Below are positions 42,135-50,268 of a stretch of 64,000 nucleotides of DNA, in pieces (within the stretch, counting starts at the first letter, position 1; the number at the start of each line of letters is the position of its first letter). The notes beneath the pieces are model-generated. The model did not search any database. It was not told where the DNA came from and was given only the letters and a program-made list of their open reading frames with translations. Where the stretch lies: assembly GCA_035763125.1 (NCBI GenBank), contig DASUBU010000211.1:4427-68426 (forward strand), given 5' to 3'. The position numbers and the translations under genes are program-made. The DNA is from SMAG-U1939 sp035763125. Its GTDB lineage: Bacteria > Chloroflexota > Ktedonobacteria > Ktedonobacterales > JADMIN01.

Positions 42135-43358
42135 ATGCAGACTACCCGCCGCCACGATTCGGCCCCTGAGGTCGAGACCGCCGACGAGCTGCACGCCGCC
42201 ATCGCCGAGCGCGCGGACGACCTGATCGCCCGCCGCCGCCACTTCCACCAGCATCCTGAGCTCTCGCATGAGGAGCGCGAGACCGCCGCGGCGATTGCCG
42301 AGCACCTGCGTGGGCTGGGCCTCGATGTGACGGCAGGAGTCGGCGGCCACGGTGTGGTTGGGCTACTGCGCGGGACCGTCGAGGGCGCGGCAGAGGGACC
42401 GACGCTGATGGTGCGCGCAGATATTGACGCGCTGCCAATCACCGAGCAGAGCGGCGCGCCATACGCCTCGCAGCGGCCTGGCGTCATGCACGCCTGCGGA
42501 CACGACGGGCACATCGCGATTGCCATGACGCTGGCGGAGGTACTCACTGCGCGGCGCGACCGCCTGCGCGGTTCAGTCAAGTTCGTCTTCCAGCCGGCGG
42601 AGGAGCGCGCGGCGGGCGCCGAGCCGATGATCGCGGCGGGGGTGATGCAGGGCGTGGACGCCGTGATCGGGCTGCATCTGTGGAGCCAGGTGCCGGTGGG
42701 CGAGGTTGCCGTGCGGCCGGGCGCGTTCTTCGCCAGCGCCGACGAGCTGCATCTGCGGGTGCGCGGGCGCGGCGGGCATGGCGCGGAGCCGCACCTGACG
42801 GTGGATCCGGTGGTCGTCACCGCCCAGATCATCACGGCGCTACAGACGCTGGTGAGCCGCGAGATCAATCCGCTGCACAGCGCCGTGGTCACGTTCGGCA
42901 CGATCCATGGCGGCACGGCCGGCAACGTCGTCGCCGATGAGGTGGAGCTGAAGGGCACGCTGCGCACCTACGATCCTGCCGACCGCGAGTATCTGCTGCG
43001 GCGCATCGGCGAGGTGACGCGCGGCGTAGCGGCGAGCCTGCGCGCGGAGGCGATCTTCGAGCCGGGGATGAGCTGCCCCGCCTGCATCAACGACGAGACG
43101 GTCGCCGCGCTGGTGCGCCGCGCGGCCGCGGCGACGGTGGGCGAGGGGCACATCCTGGGCGAGCGGCGCTTCTCGGTCAGCGACGACATGGCGCGCTTCC
43201 TCCAAGAGGCGCCGGGCTGCTACTTCGTCGTCGGCGGCGGCAATGTCGAGCGCGGCATCACCGCGCCGCACCACAACGCGCGCTTCGATCTGGACGAGGC
43301 GTGTCTGCCGATCGGCGTCGAGGTGCTCGCCCGCGCCGCGCTAGAGTATCTGGCGTAA
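42135..43358 (+). CDS. M20-family amidohydrolase (HipO/ILR1-like)
   Basis: A 407-residue zinc-dependent amidohydrolase. RRHFHQHPELSHEERET opens the catalytic domain; MVRADIDALPI and MHACGHDGHIAI hold metal ligands; FQPAEERAAGAEPMI carries the catalytic Glu pair; GRGGHGAEPHLTVDP is in the lid/dimerisation domain. Relatives cleave N-acyl amino acids (hippurate, IAA-amino acids, N-acetyl-diaminopimelate). ATG 42135 follows TAGGAG. It appears monocistronic; a GTAGGGGCG hairpin follows. Confidence 0.95.
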   Translation: MQTTRRHDSAPEVETADELHAAIAERADDLIARRRHFHQHPELSHEERETAAAIAEHLRGLGLDVTAGVGGHGVVGLLRGTVEGAAEGPTLMVRADIDALPITEQSGAPYASQRPGVMHACGHDGHIAIAMTLAEVLTARRDRLRGSVKFVFQPAEERAAGAEPMIAAGVMQGVDAVIGLHLWSQVPVGEVAVRPGAFFASADELHLRVRGRGGHGAEPHLTVDPVVVTAQIITALQTLVSREINPLHSAVVTFGTIHGGTAGNVVADEVELKGTLRTYDPADREYLLRRIGEVTRGVAASLRAEAIFEPGMSCPACINDETVAALVRRAAAATVGEGHILGERRFSVSDDMARFLQEAPGCYFVVGGGNVERGITAPHHNARFDLDEACLPIGVEVLARAALEYLA

Positions 43359-43392
43359 CCGATGGCCCCACGGCTCTGGACATCTGGGCATG

Positions 43393-43417
43393 TGTAGGGG
43401 CGAGGTCTGCCTCGCCC
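43393..43417 (+). repeat. GTAGGGGCG hairpin repeat, copy 4
   Basis: TGTAGGGGCGAG-N6-CTCGCCC follows the amidohydrolase gene. The stem GGGCGAG/CTCGCCC differs from the copies near 17.1 kb but pairs fully, and the leader TGTAGGGGCG is the same. Confidence 0.65.
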
Positions 43418-43483
43418 GCTGTAGCTGGCAAGGGGATGGGGATAGAGTCTGCCTGTCGTCCACCTTGTGCAGCGAAGTCGGTA

Positions 43484-43780
43484 TCACTGCGGCCAAATGA
43501 GAATTGCGACCACGAAAGCCATGAATCCGAGCAGCAAGAGGACGGGCTGCAGCCACTCGAGTATACCCAAGTCGAGCGTCACCCAGCCCAGGGACTGCAT
43601 AGACGAAAGCGCCATGTCGGAGAGGAGGAATTCTAGCCCAATACACAGCGCCCACGCTTGCCGGCGGCGGAGTGGATTGCGGATGAATCGGGTTGGTCGG
43701 GCATAGCTTGCGTACGCTACTGACGCCAGCAAACAGGCAACCACGGCATACGCGGCTAGCTCGATCTCACCGGATTTCAC
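43484..43780 (-). CDS. small membrane protein, unassigned
   Basis: A 98-residue protein with three hydrophobic segments: IELAAYAVVACLLASVAYASY, AWALCIGLEFLLSDMAL, and WLQPVLLLLGFMAFVVAILIW. The basic loop ARPTRFIRNPLRRRQ between the first two faces the cytoplasm. The pattern recalls DUF1622-like small integral proteins. GTG 43780 is taken as the start because GAGGGG lies about 5 nt before it; an in-frame extension to 43846 has no such signal. Confidence 0.6.
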   Translation of the reverse strand: MKSGEIELAAYAVVACLLASVAYASYARPTRFIRNPLRRRQAWALCIGLEFLLSDMALSSMQSLGWVTLDLGILEWLQPVLLLLGFMAFVVAILIWPQ

Positions 43781-43846
43781 TTTTGCCCCTCTTTTGCAGC
43801 CTCGCGGTTGGCCACTATCATTATAGAGGGCATGGTAATACGACAC

Positions 43847-44659
43847 TCAGGAGAAGCCGGGCAGCCCAACCGCGAGGACCGTGGCGCGCGAACCGCAGCT
43901 CTTGCACGCGGTGAATCCCGCCGCCGCCGCCTCGTCGGCATCGCGGAAGAAGCGCGCCGGCAGTGCCGCATGGCGCCGGGCGACGGCGCACTCCGGCTGG
44001 CAGGCGGTTCGCGTCGCGCGCACGCCCAGCAGCAGCCCTTGGCCGTAGCGCTCGCGCAGCCGCGCGACCCACGCCGTGTAGCCGTCTGCAACCGCGTTCG
44101 CTGGCAGTGCGCCCTCCATCTCCAGCAAGAGTTGCTTGAGCGGCAGACCGGGACCATACCCTGTGAGGCGGCCGTTGCTGCCGACGATGCGGTGGCACGG
44201 CACAAAAGGCGCGACGGGGTTGGCACCATTCGCCGCGCCAACCGCGCGAGCCGCATCTGGCTGGCCCACCGCCCGCGCGATCTCGCCGTAGCTGCGCGTC
44301 TCTCCGTACGGCACGCGCGCCACGTCGTTCCAGATTGCTACAAAGAAGTCCGGACCGTGCGGATCGAGTGCCACTGTGAACTCGCGCCGCCGTCCGGTTA
44401 AAAACTCGTCCAGCTCGTCCAGCGCCTGGCGCAGATGCGCGAGCGCCGCGGGATCGTCGCCGCTTTCGATCACACTTTCCACCGGGCCCGTGGACACGCG
44501 TCCGGCATCCTCATGCCGCGCGCCGTTCCGCCAGCTCGGCAGCCAGACGGAGCGCACGCCCGCCGCTGAGGCGGTCACGCGCGTCGTGCCAGCCCAGGTC
44601 ATCACGCGGCCGTGAGCCATCGCCTCGTCGCGCCCGTCATGCCCATTCACATGCCCCAT
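43847..44659 (-). CDS. methylated-DNA-protein-cysteine methyltransferase fused to C-terminal Ada zinc domain
   Basis: A 270-residue repair protein. Residues 75-185 form the O6-alkylguanine transferase: VPYGETRSYGEIARAVG and the acceptor Cys155 in PFVPCHRIVG. Residues 200-256 match the Ada methyl-phosphotriester zinc domain (GVRATRTACQPEC, then RFFRDADEAAAAGFTACKSC), with Cys220, Cys224, Cys252 and Cys255 as the zinc set. In Ada this domain is N-terminal and followed by an AraC module; here it is C-terminal and no AraC part exists, so a role as a gene activator is unlikely. GGAGGAG lies before the ATG. Confidence 0.9.
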   Translation of the reverse strand: MGHVNGHDGRDEAMAHGRVMTWAGTTRVTASAAGVRSVWLPSWRNGARHEDAGRVSTGPVESVIESGDDPAALAHLRQALDELDEFLTGRRREFTVALDPHGPDFFVAIWNDVARVPYGETRSYGEIARAVGQPDAARAVGAANGANPVAPFVPCHRIVGSNGRLTGYGPGLPLKQLLLEMEGALPANAVADGYTAWVARLRERYGQGLLLGVRATRTACQPECAVARRHAALPARFFRDADEAAAAGFTACKSCGSRATVLAVGLPGFS

Positions 44660-44817
44660 GCGACTCTCCTCCTTCGCGCTGTCCTGCCACTGCGCGTCGC
44701 GCGCCGCTCACGCGCACGAAGTATAACAGCGCCCTGCGGCGTGGGGTTGCCGGTAGGCGCTGCGCCGAGCCATTCTCCGCGATGCTTTGCTACAGCGGCA
44801 CCTTGTTTTCGCTCTAA

Positions 44818-45679
44818 GAGCGTGTTTGGCAGAATAGATAAGCGGCGGCATGCGGTACACTCCAAGGCATGCGCACTAGCTATCCAAGCAATCTCTCTGA
44901 TACTGAGTGGGACTGCTTACAACGGTTCTTGCCACCCAGGTCGCCGCGGAGCAGACTCCGCCGCCACTCCCTCCGCTCGGTCTTCGACGCCCTCTTTTAC
45001 CTGTTGCGTACGGGCTGCCCTTGGCGGTATCTGCCCAGTAATTTCCCGCCGTGGCAGACCGTGTACTACCACTTCAAGCAGTGTTGCCGGACCGGCCTCT
45101 GGACCCGCCTCTATAGGGCATTGCGAGATGTCGAACGTCGACGCCAAGGGAAGGATCCGGATCCCAGTGCAGCTATCATCGACGCCCAGAGCGTGAAAAC
45201 GATAGAGGAATCTGGTCGCAACCGTGGGTACGATGCCCACAAATGCATAAAGGGACGGAAGCGGCATCTGTTGGTCGATACTCTGGGCCTGCCGATCGCC
45301 GCCCGCGTCACTCCTGCTGATATGCACGGCACCCAGGGCGCCCGTCGTCTGCTGGCCGGACTGAAGCCCTTTGTCCCCAGGCTGAAGAAGATCTGGGCGG
45401 ACGCTGCGTACCGCGGCCAAGAGTTGGCGGACTGGTGTCACGCCCAAGGCGATTGGGACCTGGAAGTGGTCGAGCGCACGCCAGGGGTGCGCGGCTTCGC
45501 TGTGCTGCCGAAGCGGTGGATTGTGGAACGCACATTGGGCTGGCTCTCGCGCAATCGACGCATGAGCAAGGACTACGAACGCAAGGTCCAGACGAGTGAA
45601 ACGCTCATTGAGATGGCGATGATTCGGCTGCTGATCGCGCGCCAGGGACCGAGGAGGTAGCGCCTGCCCAAACAGGCTC
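44818..45679 (+). mobile_element. IS5-family insertion sequence
   Basis: An element of about 860 bp. The left end reads GAGCGTGTTTGGCAG (44818-44832) and the right end, read inward on the opposite strand, GAGCCTGTTTGGGCAG; these imperfect terminal inverted repeats bracket one DDE transposase gene. No target duplication is visible (TAA on the left, GAAG on the right), which suggests a deletion next to the insertion. The right end cuts a peptidase E gene. Confidence 0.8.
44869..45660 (+). CDS. IS5-family transposase
   Basis: A 263-residue single-ORF DDE transposase. The DUF4096-type N-terminus (SNLSDTEWDCLQRFLPP, LLRTGCPWRYLPSNFPPWQTVYYHF) precedes the catalytic core: Asp105 in IIDAQSVKT, Asp178 in IWADAAYRG, and Glu220 in RWIVERTLGWLSRNRRMSKDYE. 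All three acidic residues are intact and the frame is unbroken, so the element may be active. It belongs near the IS1031/ISL2 groups of IS5. Confidence 0.95.
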   Translation: MRTSYPSNLSDTEWDCLQRFLPPRSPRSRLRRHSLRSVFDALFYLLRTGCPWRYLPSNFPPWQTVYYHFKQCCRTGLWTRLYRALRDVERRRQGKDPDPSAAIIDAQSVKTIEESGRNRGYDAHKCIKGRKRHLLVDTLGLPIAARVTPADMHGTQGARRLLAGLKPFVPRLKKIWADAAYRGQELADWCHAQGDWDLEVVERTPGVRGFAVLPKRWIVERTLGWLSRNRRMSKDYERKVQTSETLIEMAMIRLLIARQGPRR

Positions 45680-45748
45680 GAAGAACTCTTCCAGCGCGTT
45701 CTGGATACTGGGGTTGCTGATACCACCCGAGGTGAGCAGTAGTTTCAT
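45605..45748 (-). pseudogene. peptidase E (S51) gene fragment truncated by the IS5 element
   Basis: The frame starts at ATG 45748 after GAGGAG and reads MKLLLTSGGISNPSIQNALE, the typical N-terminus of S51 peptidase E/dipeptidase E homologues. Similarity stops after about 23 residues, exactly where the IS right end begins (45679); the frame continues into the IS and stops at 45605, giving a 47-residue hybrid. The missing 200 residues are not found on the other side of the IS, so the rest was deleted. Confidence 0.75.
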
Positions 45749-45985
45749 GATGCCTCTCCTCGTCCTTGCTCGTCACTGCAAGCAGGGCCAACGGTCTCCA
45801 CAGCCCGGGACAGACGCTAGCCGCATCGACGTTCGAACCGGCTGGTAGGTCACCCGCCGGCATTGGATCGGTCTGTGCAGCGGCACGACGCGGGCACGCA
45901 TCCGGCCGCACGTTCCCAGCGGCCCTCTGTCCACCTGGTCACGGCGGCGCCAACCGGCGAAGATGGGCATCGATGGGCAATCCAT

Positions 45986-46564
45986 CTACAAGCCCTGACG
46001 CAATCCTTCTTCAACCGAGCTCATGTGCTCGGTCGCATGCCCCGCTCTCCCGGCAAAAAGGTCGCTGGGGGTCGCCTCACCATCGATCCCGGGAAACGTA
46101 GCGGCCAGCTGCTCATCGGTAAACTGGTGCAGGAGGTCCACGGTGTCCTGCCGCGCCGCCAGGAAATCTGCTACCAAGCTCTCCAGCGTGTCGTCCTGGT
46201 GCGCGTTCACGGTGGTTTGATTGAGCTGGGCGATGGCCAGCCCCAGCCGCTCCTCCTCCTCTGAGGTCAGCGCACTCAGATTGCCCAGAACGCCCGGCAG
46301 CGGCATACCTTCCGGGTATTGACCGCGCAAAATAACGTCTCGCGGCTCGCCGGCGAGGACACGGCGTAGCAACTGCTGGATGTTGCGCTCGTTTTGCACC
46401 AGGTGAGCCAAATGATCCTTGGCGCGCCACGAAGGGGCTCCGGGAACACCACTCGCCGTGGCCGGGCGCTCCAGGTCTTCTGGGCTCAGCCCGTGAAAAA
46501 ACGCCAGGACCTCGGTCTGCGACGCCGCCAGGGTATCCAGAATCTCTGCGCGCGTGGGCACCAT
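45986..46564 (-). CDS. DinB-like/ClbS-type four-helix protein
   Basis: A 192-residue protein of the DinB/mycothiol-dependent maleylpyruvate isomerase-like superfamily. TRAEILDTLAASQTEVLAFFHGLSPEDLERPA, then WRAKDHLAHLVQNERNIQQLLRRVLAGEP, and the C-terminal helix RAGHATEHMSSVEEGL supply the usual His positions for metal binding (His in KDHLAHL and GHATEH). Some relatives use thiol cofactors; substrate unknown. AGGAGGG precedes ATG 46564. A palindrome lies about 90 nt upstream (46655-46676). Confidence 0.82.
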   Translation of the reverse strand: MVPTRAEILDTLAASQTEVLAFFHGLSPEDLERPATASGVPGAPSWRAKDHLAHLVQNERNIQQLLRRVLAGEPRDVILRGQYPEGMPLPGVLGNLSALTSEEEERLGLAIAQLNQTTVNAHQDDTLESLVADFLAARQDTVDLLHQFTDEQLAATFPGIDGEATPSDLFAGRAGHATEHMSSVEEGLRQGL

Positions 46565-46654
46565 GACCCTCCTAGCAACCGGAGCAAAGCACCAGGCGGT
46601 TCCAAACGACTCCGCCAGGCCCAGAGACAAGAGGCACGAGGTCCGGCCCCCGTC

Positions 46655-46676
46655 TCCTAGAACAATATATCTAGGA
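46655..46676. promoter_or_regulatory. operator-like palindrome upstream of the DinB-like gene
   Basis: TCCTAGA-N8-TCTAGGA is a perfect 7-bp-arm dyad with an AT-rich spacer (ACAATATA), about 90 nt before the DinB-like start. The AT-rich centre could double as a promoter -10 element. No regulator gene is adjacent. Confidence 0.45.
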
Positions 46677-46726
46677 TACCACCTTGGCCTGGTGAGCAAC
46701 CAGTGGAGGGTAGGACCTGGTAGTAG

Positions 46727-46923
46727 TGGCGTGTTCGGCAGTCAGACGGGCAGGTTGTGTAGACGGCATTCCGCCCAATCAGTGTGGCGCTTACCTATGT
46801 GGCAAGCGGTCCAACCGGCAACACACAGCATCGCTAGCTAGGCAGATGGTGGGGTGGCTAAGCTCATTGGAGGCCCACGATCTGCGGCACGGCTTGGTTA
46901 CCTTCGCTACAAAACACGCTCTC
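46727..46923. mobile_element. candidate 200-bp MITE-like remnant with IS5-like ends
   Basis: The left boundary is GGCGTGTTCGGCAG (46728-46741). The right boundary, read from the other strand, is AGAGCGTGTTTTGTAG. Both resemble the IS end GAGCGTGTTTGGCAG. The interior lacks a convincing gene. The right end abuts a further IS-like end at 46924, forming an 11-bp perfect inverted repeat (46912-46934). Confidence 0.4.
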
Positions 46924-46939
46924 AGAGCGTGTTTGGCAG
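46912..46939. repeat. head-to-head pair of IS-end-like sequences
   Basis: AAACACGCTCT-C-AGAGCGTGTTT is a perfect inverted repeat of 11-bp arms and 1-bp centre. The right part, GAGCGTGTTTGGCAG (46925-46939), is identical over 15 bp to the left end of the IS at 44818. The arrangement looks like two element ends joined. Confidence 0.7.
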
Positions 46940-47009
46940 TTCCTGTGTCATGATTGATTCAGGATGGGCGTTGCTTTGTCTGAAGAGTAAACGAGGGGAG
47001 ATACCTGCC

Positions 47010-47981
47010 ATGCGTGCTACGCTCATTGATCAGCACCGTGGCTTGCCGCGTGTCGGCGAGGTCAGCACGCCGCAACCGGCAGGCGGGCAGTCCCTCGTCG
47101 CCGTGAAGGCGGCTGCACTCAACCCCTTGGACGTGGACTTCGCCTCCGGCCAGCATCGCGTGAGACCGACGCAGTTCCCCTATATCCCCGGCTTCGAGGG
47201 TGTAGGAGTGGTCGTCGAGTCCGAGGCCCTGCCGATTGGCCAACGGGTTCGCTTCGAGTGCCGCCCGACGTTCGCAACTGGGGGCAGTCTGGCCGAGTAT
47301 GCGGTGGTGGCCAATGAGTGGGCTTTCCCACTCCCCGACGGCGTCCCGGATGCGACTGCCGCCGCGCTCGGCCAAGTTGGGATCACGGTGTGGACGGCGC
47401 TCGAATGGCGCGCGGGGCTGCGCCAAGGCGAAGCGGTGCTGGTGCTCGGAGCGACCGGCGCCACCGGCCAACTCGCTGTGCAGGTGGCTCGCCTGCTCGG
47501 CGCGCGTCGCATCGTCGCCGCCGGCCGCCATGCCGCGGCCCTGGCCCGCACCCGCGAACTGGGCGCCGATGCGACCGTCGAGCTCGGGCGTGAACGCTCG
47601 GCAGATGAGTTGACGCAGGCGCTTCGCCACGCGGCCGCCGGGCCGATCGATGTCGTCCTCGATGCCTTGTGGGGAGCGTCCCTGGCCGCCGCCCTCCCGA
47701 TCGTCGCGCGCGGCGCCCGCATCGTCAATTACGGGAGCGCCGCCTCGCCCATGGCGGACCTGCCATCGGCGCTGCTCCGCTTCCAGGGGATGACACTCCT
47801 CGGCCATAATAGCATGCTGCCGCCGCGTGAGGTGGTGGCCGACACCTATCGCCGGCTGGTGGAACATGCAGCGCGCGGCGAAGTGACCATCGCGCTTGAA
47901 GAGATCCCGCTCACGCGGATTGCCGAGGCGTGGCAGCGCCAGCACTCCTCAATTCACACTAAGCTGGTGATCGTCCTGTAG
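47010..47981 (+). CDS. quinone oxidoreductase-like zinc-independent MDR protein
   Basis: A 323-residue medium-chain dehydrogenase/reductase. The GroES-like N-terminal domain (VAVKAAALNPLDVDFASGQ, PGFEGVGVVVE) is followed by the NADP-binding Rossmann fold (VLVLGATGATGQLAVQVARLLGARRIVAAGR). The zinc-binding Cys and His of alcohol dehydrogenases are absent, so it belongs to the NADPH:quinone oxidoreductase group. ATG 47010 follows GGGGAG; the frame upstream runs from the IS-end repeats and is not conserved. IS-like ends occur on both sides (46925 and 48005). Confidence 0.92.
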   Translation: MRATLIDQHRGLPRVGEVSTPQPAGGQSLVAVKAAALNPLDVDFASGQHRVRPTQFPYIPGFEGVGVVVESEALPIGQRVRFECRPTFATGGSLAEYAVVANEWAFPLPDGVPDATAAALGQVGITVWTALEWRAGLRQGEAVLVLGATGATGQLAVQVARLLGARRIVAAGRHAAALARTRELGADATVELGRERSADELTQALRHAAAGPIDVVLDALWGASLAAALPIVARGARIVNYGSAASPMADLPSALLRFQGMTLLGHNSMLPPREVVADTYRRLVEHAARGEVTIALEEIPLTRIAEAWQRQHSSIHTKLVIVL

Positions 47982-48277
47982 CTGACGTGTGGATGGCGCC
48001 GCTGAGAGCGTGTCTGGCGAAGCTGGCAGTACGGACGGGCCGGGATGCAGCGAGCCGAGAGGCCCCGAAGAATCGCACAGATGGTGGCCGGTGGCTGGCG
48101 CTCACGTGAGAGTCGCGCGCTTACCGGACCGATGGAGCGTGGTGGGAATGGACTCCCACTGAGCGCTGGAGGGGCCGCATTGACTTTCGACGTGCGTGTC
48201 ACCTACCATCCCTCATGTTCGTAGACCGACCAGATGGTACGCGAACAAACGGAACGGACTGAAAGGAGACGCGAGAC
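47982..48277. other. intergenic region with a diverged IS-end-like sequence
   Basis: GAGAGCGTGTCTGGCGA begins at 48005 and resembles the IS end GAGCGTGTTTGGCAG in the same orientation. The remainder, up to the DrrA-like gene, contains no gene that I can support. Confidence 0.4.
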
Positions 48278-49243
48278 GTGACGATGATCGAGACGCGCGG
48301 GCTGGCCAAGACCTTCCGTGCGCGCGGCAAGACCGTGCAGGCGGTGCGCGGCGTGGACCTGGACGTGCGCGAAGGCGAGATCTTCGGGTTTCTGGGTCCC
48401 AACGGCGCCGGCAAGACGACCACCATGCGCATGCTGGCGACGCTGCTGCCGCCGTCGGGCGGGCAGGCCAAGGTCGCCGGCTTCGACCTGCGGCGCGCGG
48501 CGGGCGAGGTGCGGCGGCACATCGGCTATGTCGGCCAGCAGGGCGGCGCCGAGCCAGCGGAGACGGGCCGCGAGAATCTGCTGCTGCAGGGGCGGGTCTA
48601 CGGGATGCGCGCGGCCGAGGCGCGCGAGCGGGCCGCCGAGCTGATCGCCAAGCTCGATATGCAGTCCTTCGCCGATCGGCTCGTGAAGACCTATTCGGGC
48701 GGCCAGCGCCGCCGGCTGGACGTGGCGCTGGGCATCATGCACCGGCCGCGGGTGCTCTTTCTGGACGAGCCGACCACCGGCCTCGACCCGCAGAGCCGCG
48801 CCCGCATCTGGGACGAGGTGCGCGCGCTGCACGCCAGTGGCATGACGATCTTCCTCACCACCCACTACATGGACGAGGCCGATGGCCTCTGCGACCGCCT
48901 GGCGATCATAGACGACGGGCGCATCGTCAGTCTGGATACGCCCGATGCGCTCAAGCGCAGCCTTGCTGGCGACATCATCACGCTGGGGCTGGACGCCTCC
49001 GGCGAGGTGCTGGCCCGCGCGACCGATGCTCTGCGCGCACAGCCGTTCCTGCGCGAGCTGCAGCTCACCGAGCATGGCGTGCAGCTCTATGTCGAGCGTG
49101 GCGAGCAGGTGCTGCCAGAAGTGCTGCGTCTGCTGGACGGCCTGCGCGTGCCAATTCGCTCAGCCACGCTCGCCCGCCCGACGCTGGAGGATGTCTTCCT
49201 GCGGCTGACCGGGCGCTCGCTGCGCGAGTCTGACGCCGCCTGA
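48278..49243 (+). CDS. daunorubicin-resistance-type ABC transporter ATP-binding protein (DrrA-like)
   Basis: A 321-residue ATPase. Walker A GPNGAGKTT, Q-loop region YVGQQGGAEPAETGRENL, signature YSGGQRRRLDVALG, Walker B VLFLDEPTTGLDP, and switch His in TTHYMDEAD are all intact. The C-terminal 85 residues (LARATDALRAQPFL to LARPTLEDVFLRLTGRSL) form the regulatory domain of the DrrA/CcmA export group. The GTG start at 48278 follows AAGGAGA by 8 nt. Its permease follows at 49311. The pair probably exports a hydrophobic drug or lipid. Confidence 0.95.
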   Translation: MTMIETRGLAKTFRARGKTVQAVRGVDLDVREGEIFGFLGPNGAGKTTTMRMLATLLPPSGGQAKVAGFDLRRAAGEVRRHIGYVGQQGGAEPAETGRENLLLQGRVYGMRAAEARERAAELIAKLDMQSFADRLVKTYSGGQRRRLDVALGIMHRPRVLFLDEPTTGLDPQSRARIWDEVRALHASGMTIFLTTHYMDEADGLCDRLAIIDDGRIVSLDTPDALKRSLAGDIITLGLDASGEVLARATDALRAQPFLRELQLTEHGVQLYVERGEQVLPEVLRLLDGLRVPIRSATLARPTLEDVFLRLTGRSLRESDAA

Positions 49244-49310
49244 GTGGTGTGCGGGCCTCTGCTCTCGAATGACACGACAAGACGAAAAGAAACCGAAGGA
49301 GTTTCCGACC

Positions 49311-50075
49311 ATGCCCCGCCTGATCCGCGATAGCTGGCTGATGTTCCTCTCGCAGCTACGTGTCTCGCTGCGTAACCCTGTCTGGCTCTTTATCGGTCTC
49401 TTCCAGCCGATCTGCTATATGCTGCTCTTCGCGCCGCTGCTGAAGAACCTCGTCGGCGTGCCGGGCTTTCCGGGTGGCGGCGCGTACAACGTCTTCACGC
49501 CAGGCCTGATGATGATGATGGCGATCTTCGGCACCGGCTTCGCCGGCTTCAACCTGATCGAGCGTTTGCGCAGCGGGGTGATCGAGCGCCTGCGCGTGAC
49601 GCCAATCAATCGCCTGGCGCTGCTGCTGGGGATCGTCGCGGTGGATCTGCTGAATCTGCTCGTCCAGACGGCGCTGCTGGTGGGCGTGGCGCTGCTGCTG
49701 GGCTTTCGGCCGGATGCGGGCGGACTGGCGCTATTGCTGGGGCTGCTGCTGATCGGCGGGCTGATGATGGCCTCGTGCTCGTATGCGCTGGCCCTGCTGG
49801 TCAAGGACCAGGGCGCGCTGGCGGCGACCATCAATCTCTTCGTCCTCCCGCTGTTGCTGCTTTCGGGGATCATGCTGCCGCTCTCGCTGGCTCCGGAGAT
49901 CCTGCGCAACATTGCCAAGGCCAACCCGTTCGCCTATGCGGTGGACGCCTCGCGCGCGCTGGTGGCGGGTCACCCCGGCGACGTGACCGTAGTCCAGGCG
50001 TTCGTCATCCTCGGCGTGCTGGCCGTGCTAGCGCTCACCTGGGCCACGCGCTCGATTCGCCAGGCGACGATGTAG
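49311..50075 (+). CDS. ABC-2 permease (DrrB-like)
   Basis: A 254-residue permease with six hydrophobic segments. The N-terminal amphipathic part (RLIRDSWLMFLSQLRVSLRNPVWLFIGLFQP) leads into TM1; FNLIERLRSGVIERLRVTPINRLALLLG is the conserved cytoplasmic coupling loop; PLLLLSGIMLPLSLAPEILRNIAKANPFAYAVDASRAL is the ABC-2 signature near the C-terminus. ATG 49311 with GAAGGAG is preferred to the in-frame ATG 49269. It forms a two-gene operon with the ATPase 67 nt upstream. Confidence 0.94.
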   Translation: MPRLIRDSWLMFLSQLRVSLRNPVWLFIGLFQPICYMLLFAPLLKNLVGVPGFPGGGAYNVFTPGLMMMMAIFGTGFAGFNLIERLRSGVIERLRVTPINRLALLLGIVAVDLLNLLVQTALLVGVALLLGFRPDAGGLALLLGLLLIGGLMMASCSYALALLVKDQGALAATINLFVLPLLLLSGIMLPLSLAPEILRNIAKANPFAYAVDASRALVAGHPGDVTVVQAFVILGVLAVLALTWATRSIRQATM

Positions 50076-50268
50076 CTGGCCTGGCTGTATCACTGCTGCC
50101 CCGCGGCGCCAGGCATGGGACGTGCGCGTGAAATCGGGCGACGAAGTGTGACGATCCTGTGAGCGGCCGGTGCGTATCATACCAGCAGGGATGCTTGCGT
50201 GGCCCGCTGCGCGGCAGCCCATCACGCGCGCTCTTCATCGGCTGGCACATATGGGAAAGGAAACCACG

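Noticed and set aside
46876..46953. HDLRHG-like peptide resembling the box II of tyrosine recombinases
   Set aside because: Only about ten residues match, the frame around it has no further integrase motif, and it runs into IS-end-like repeats. Too short to call an integrase remnant.
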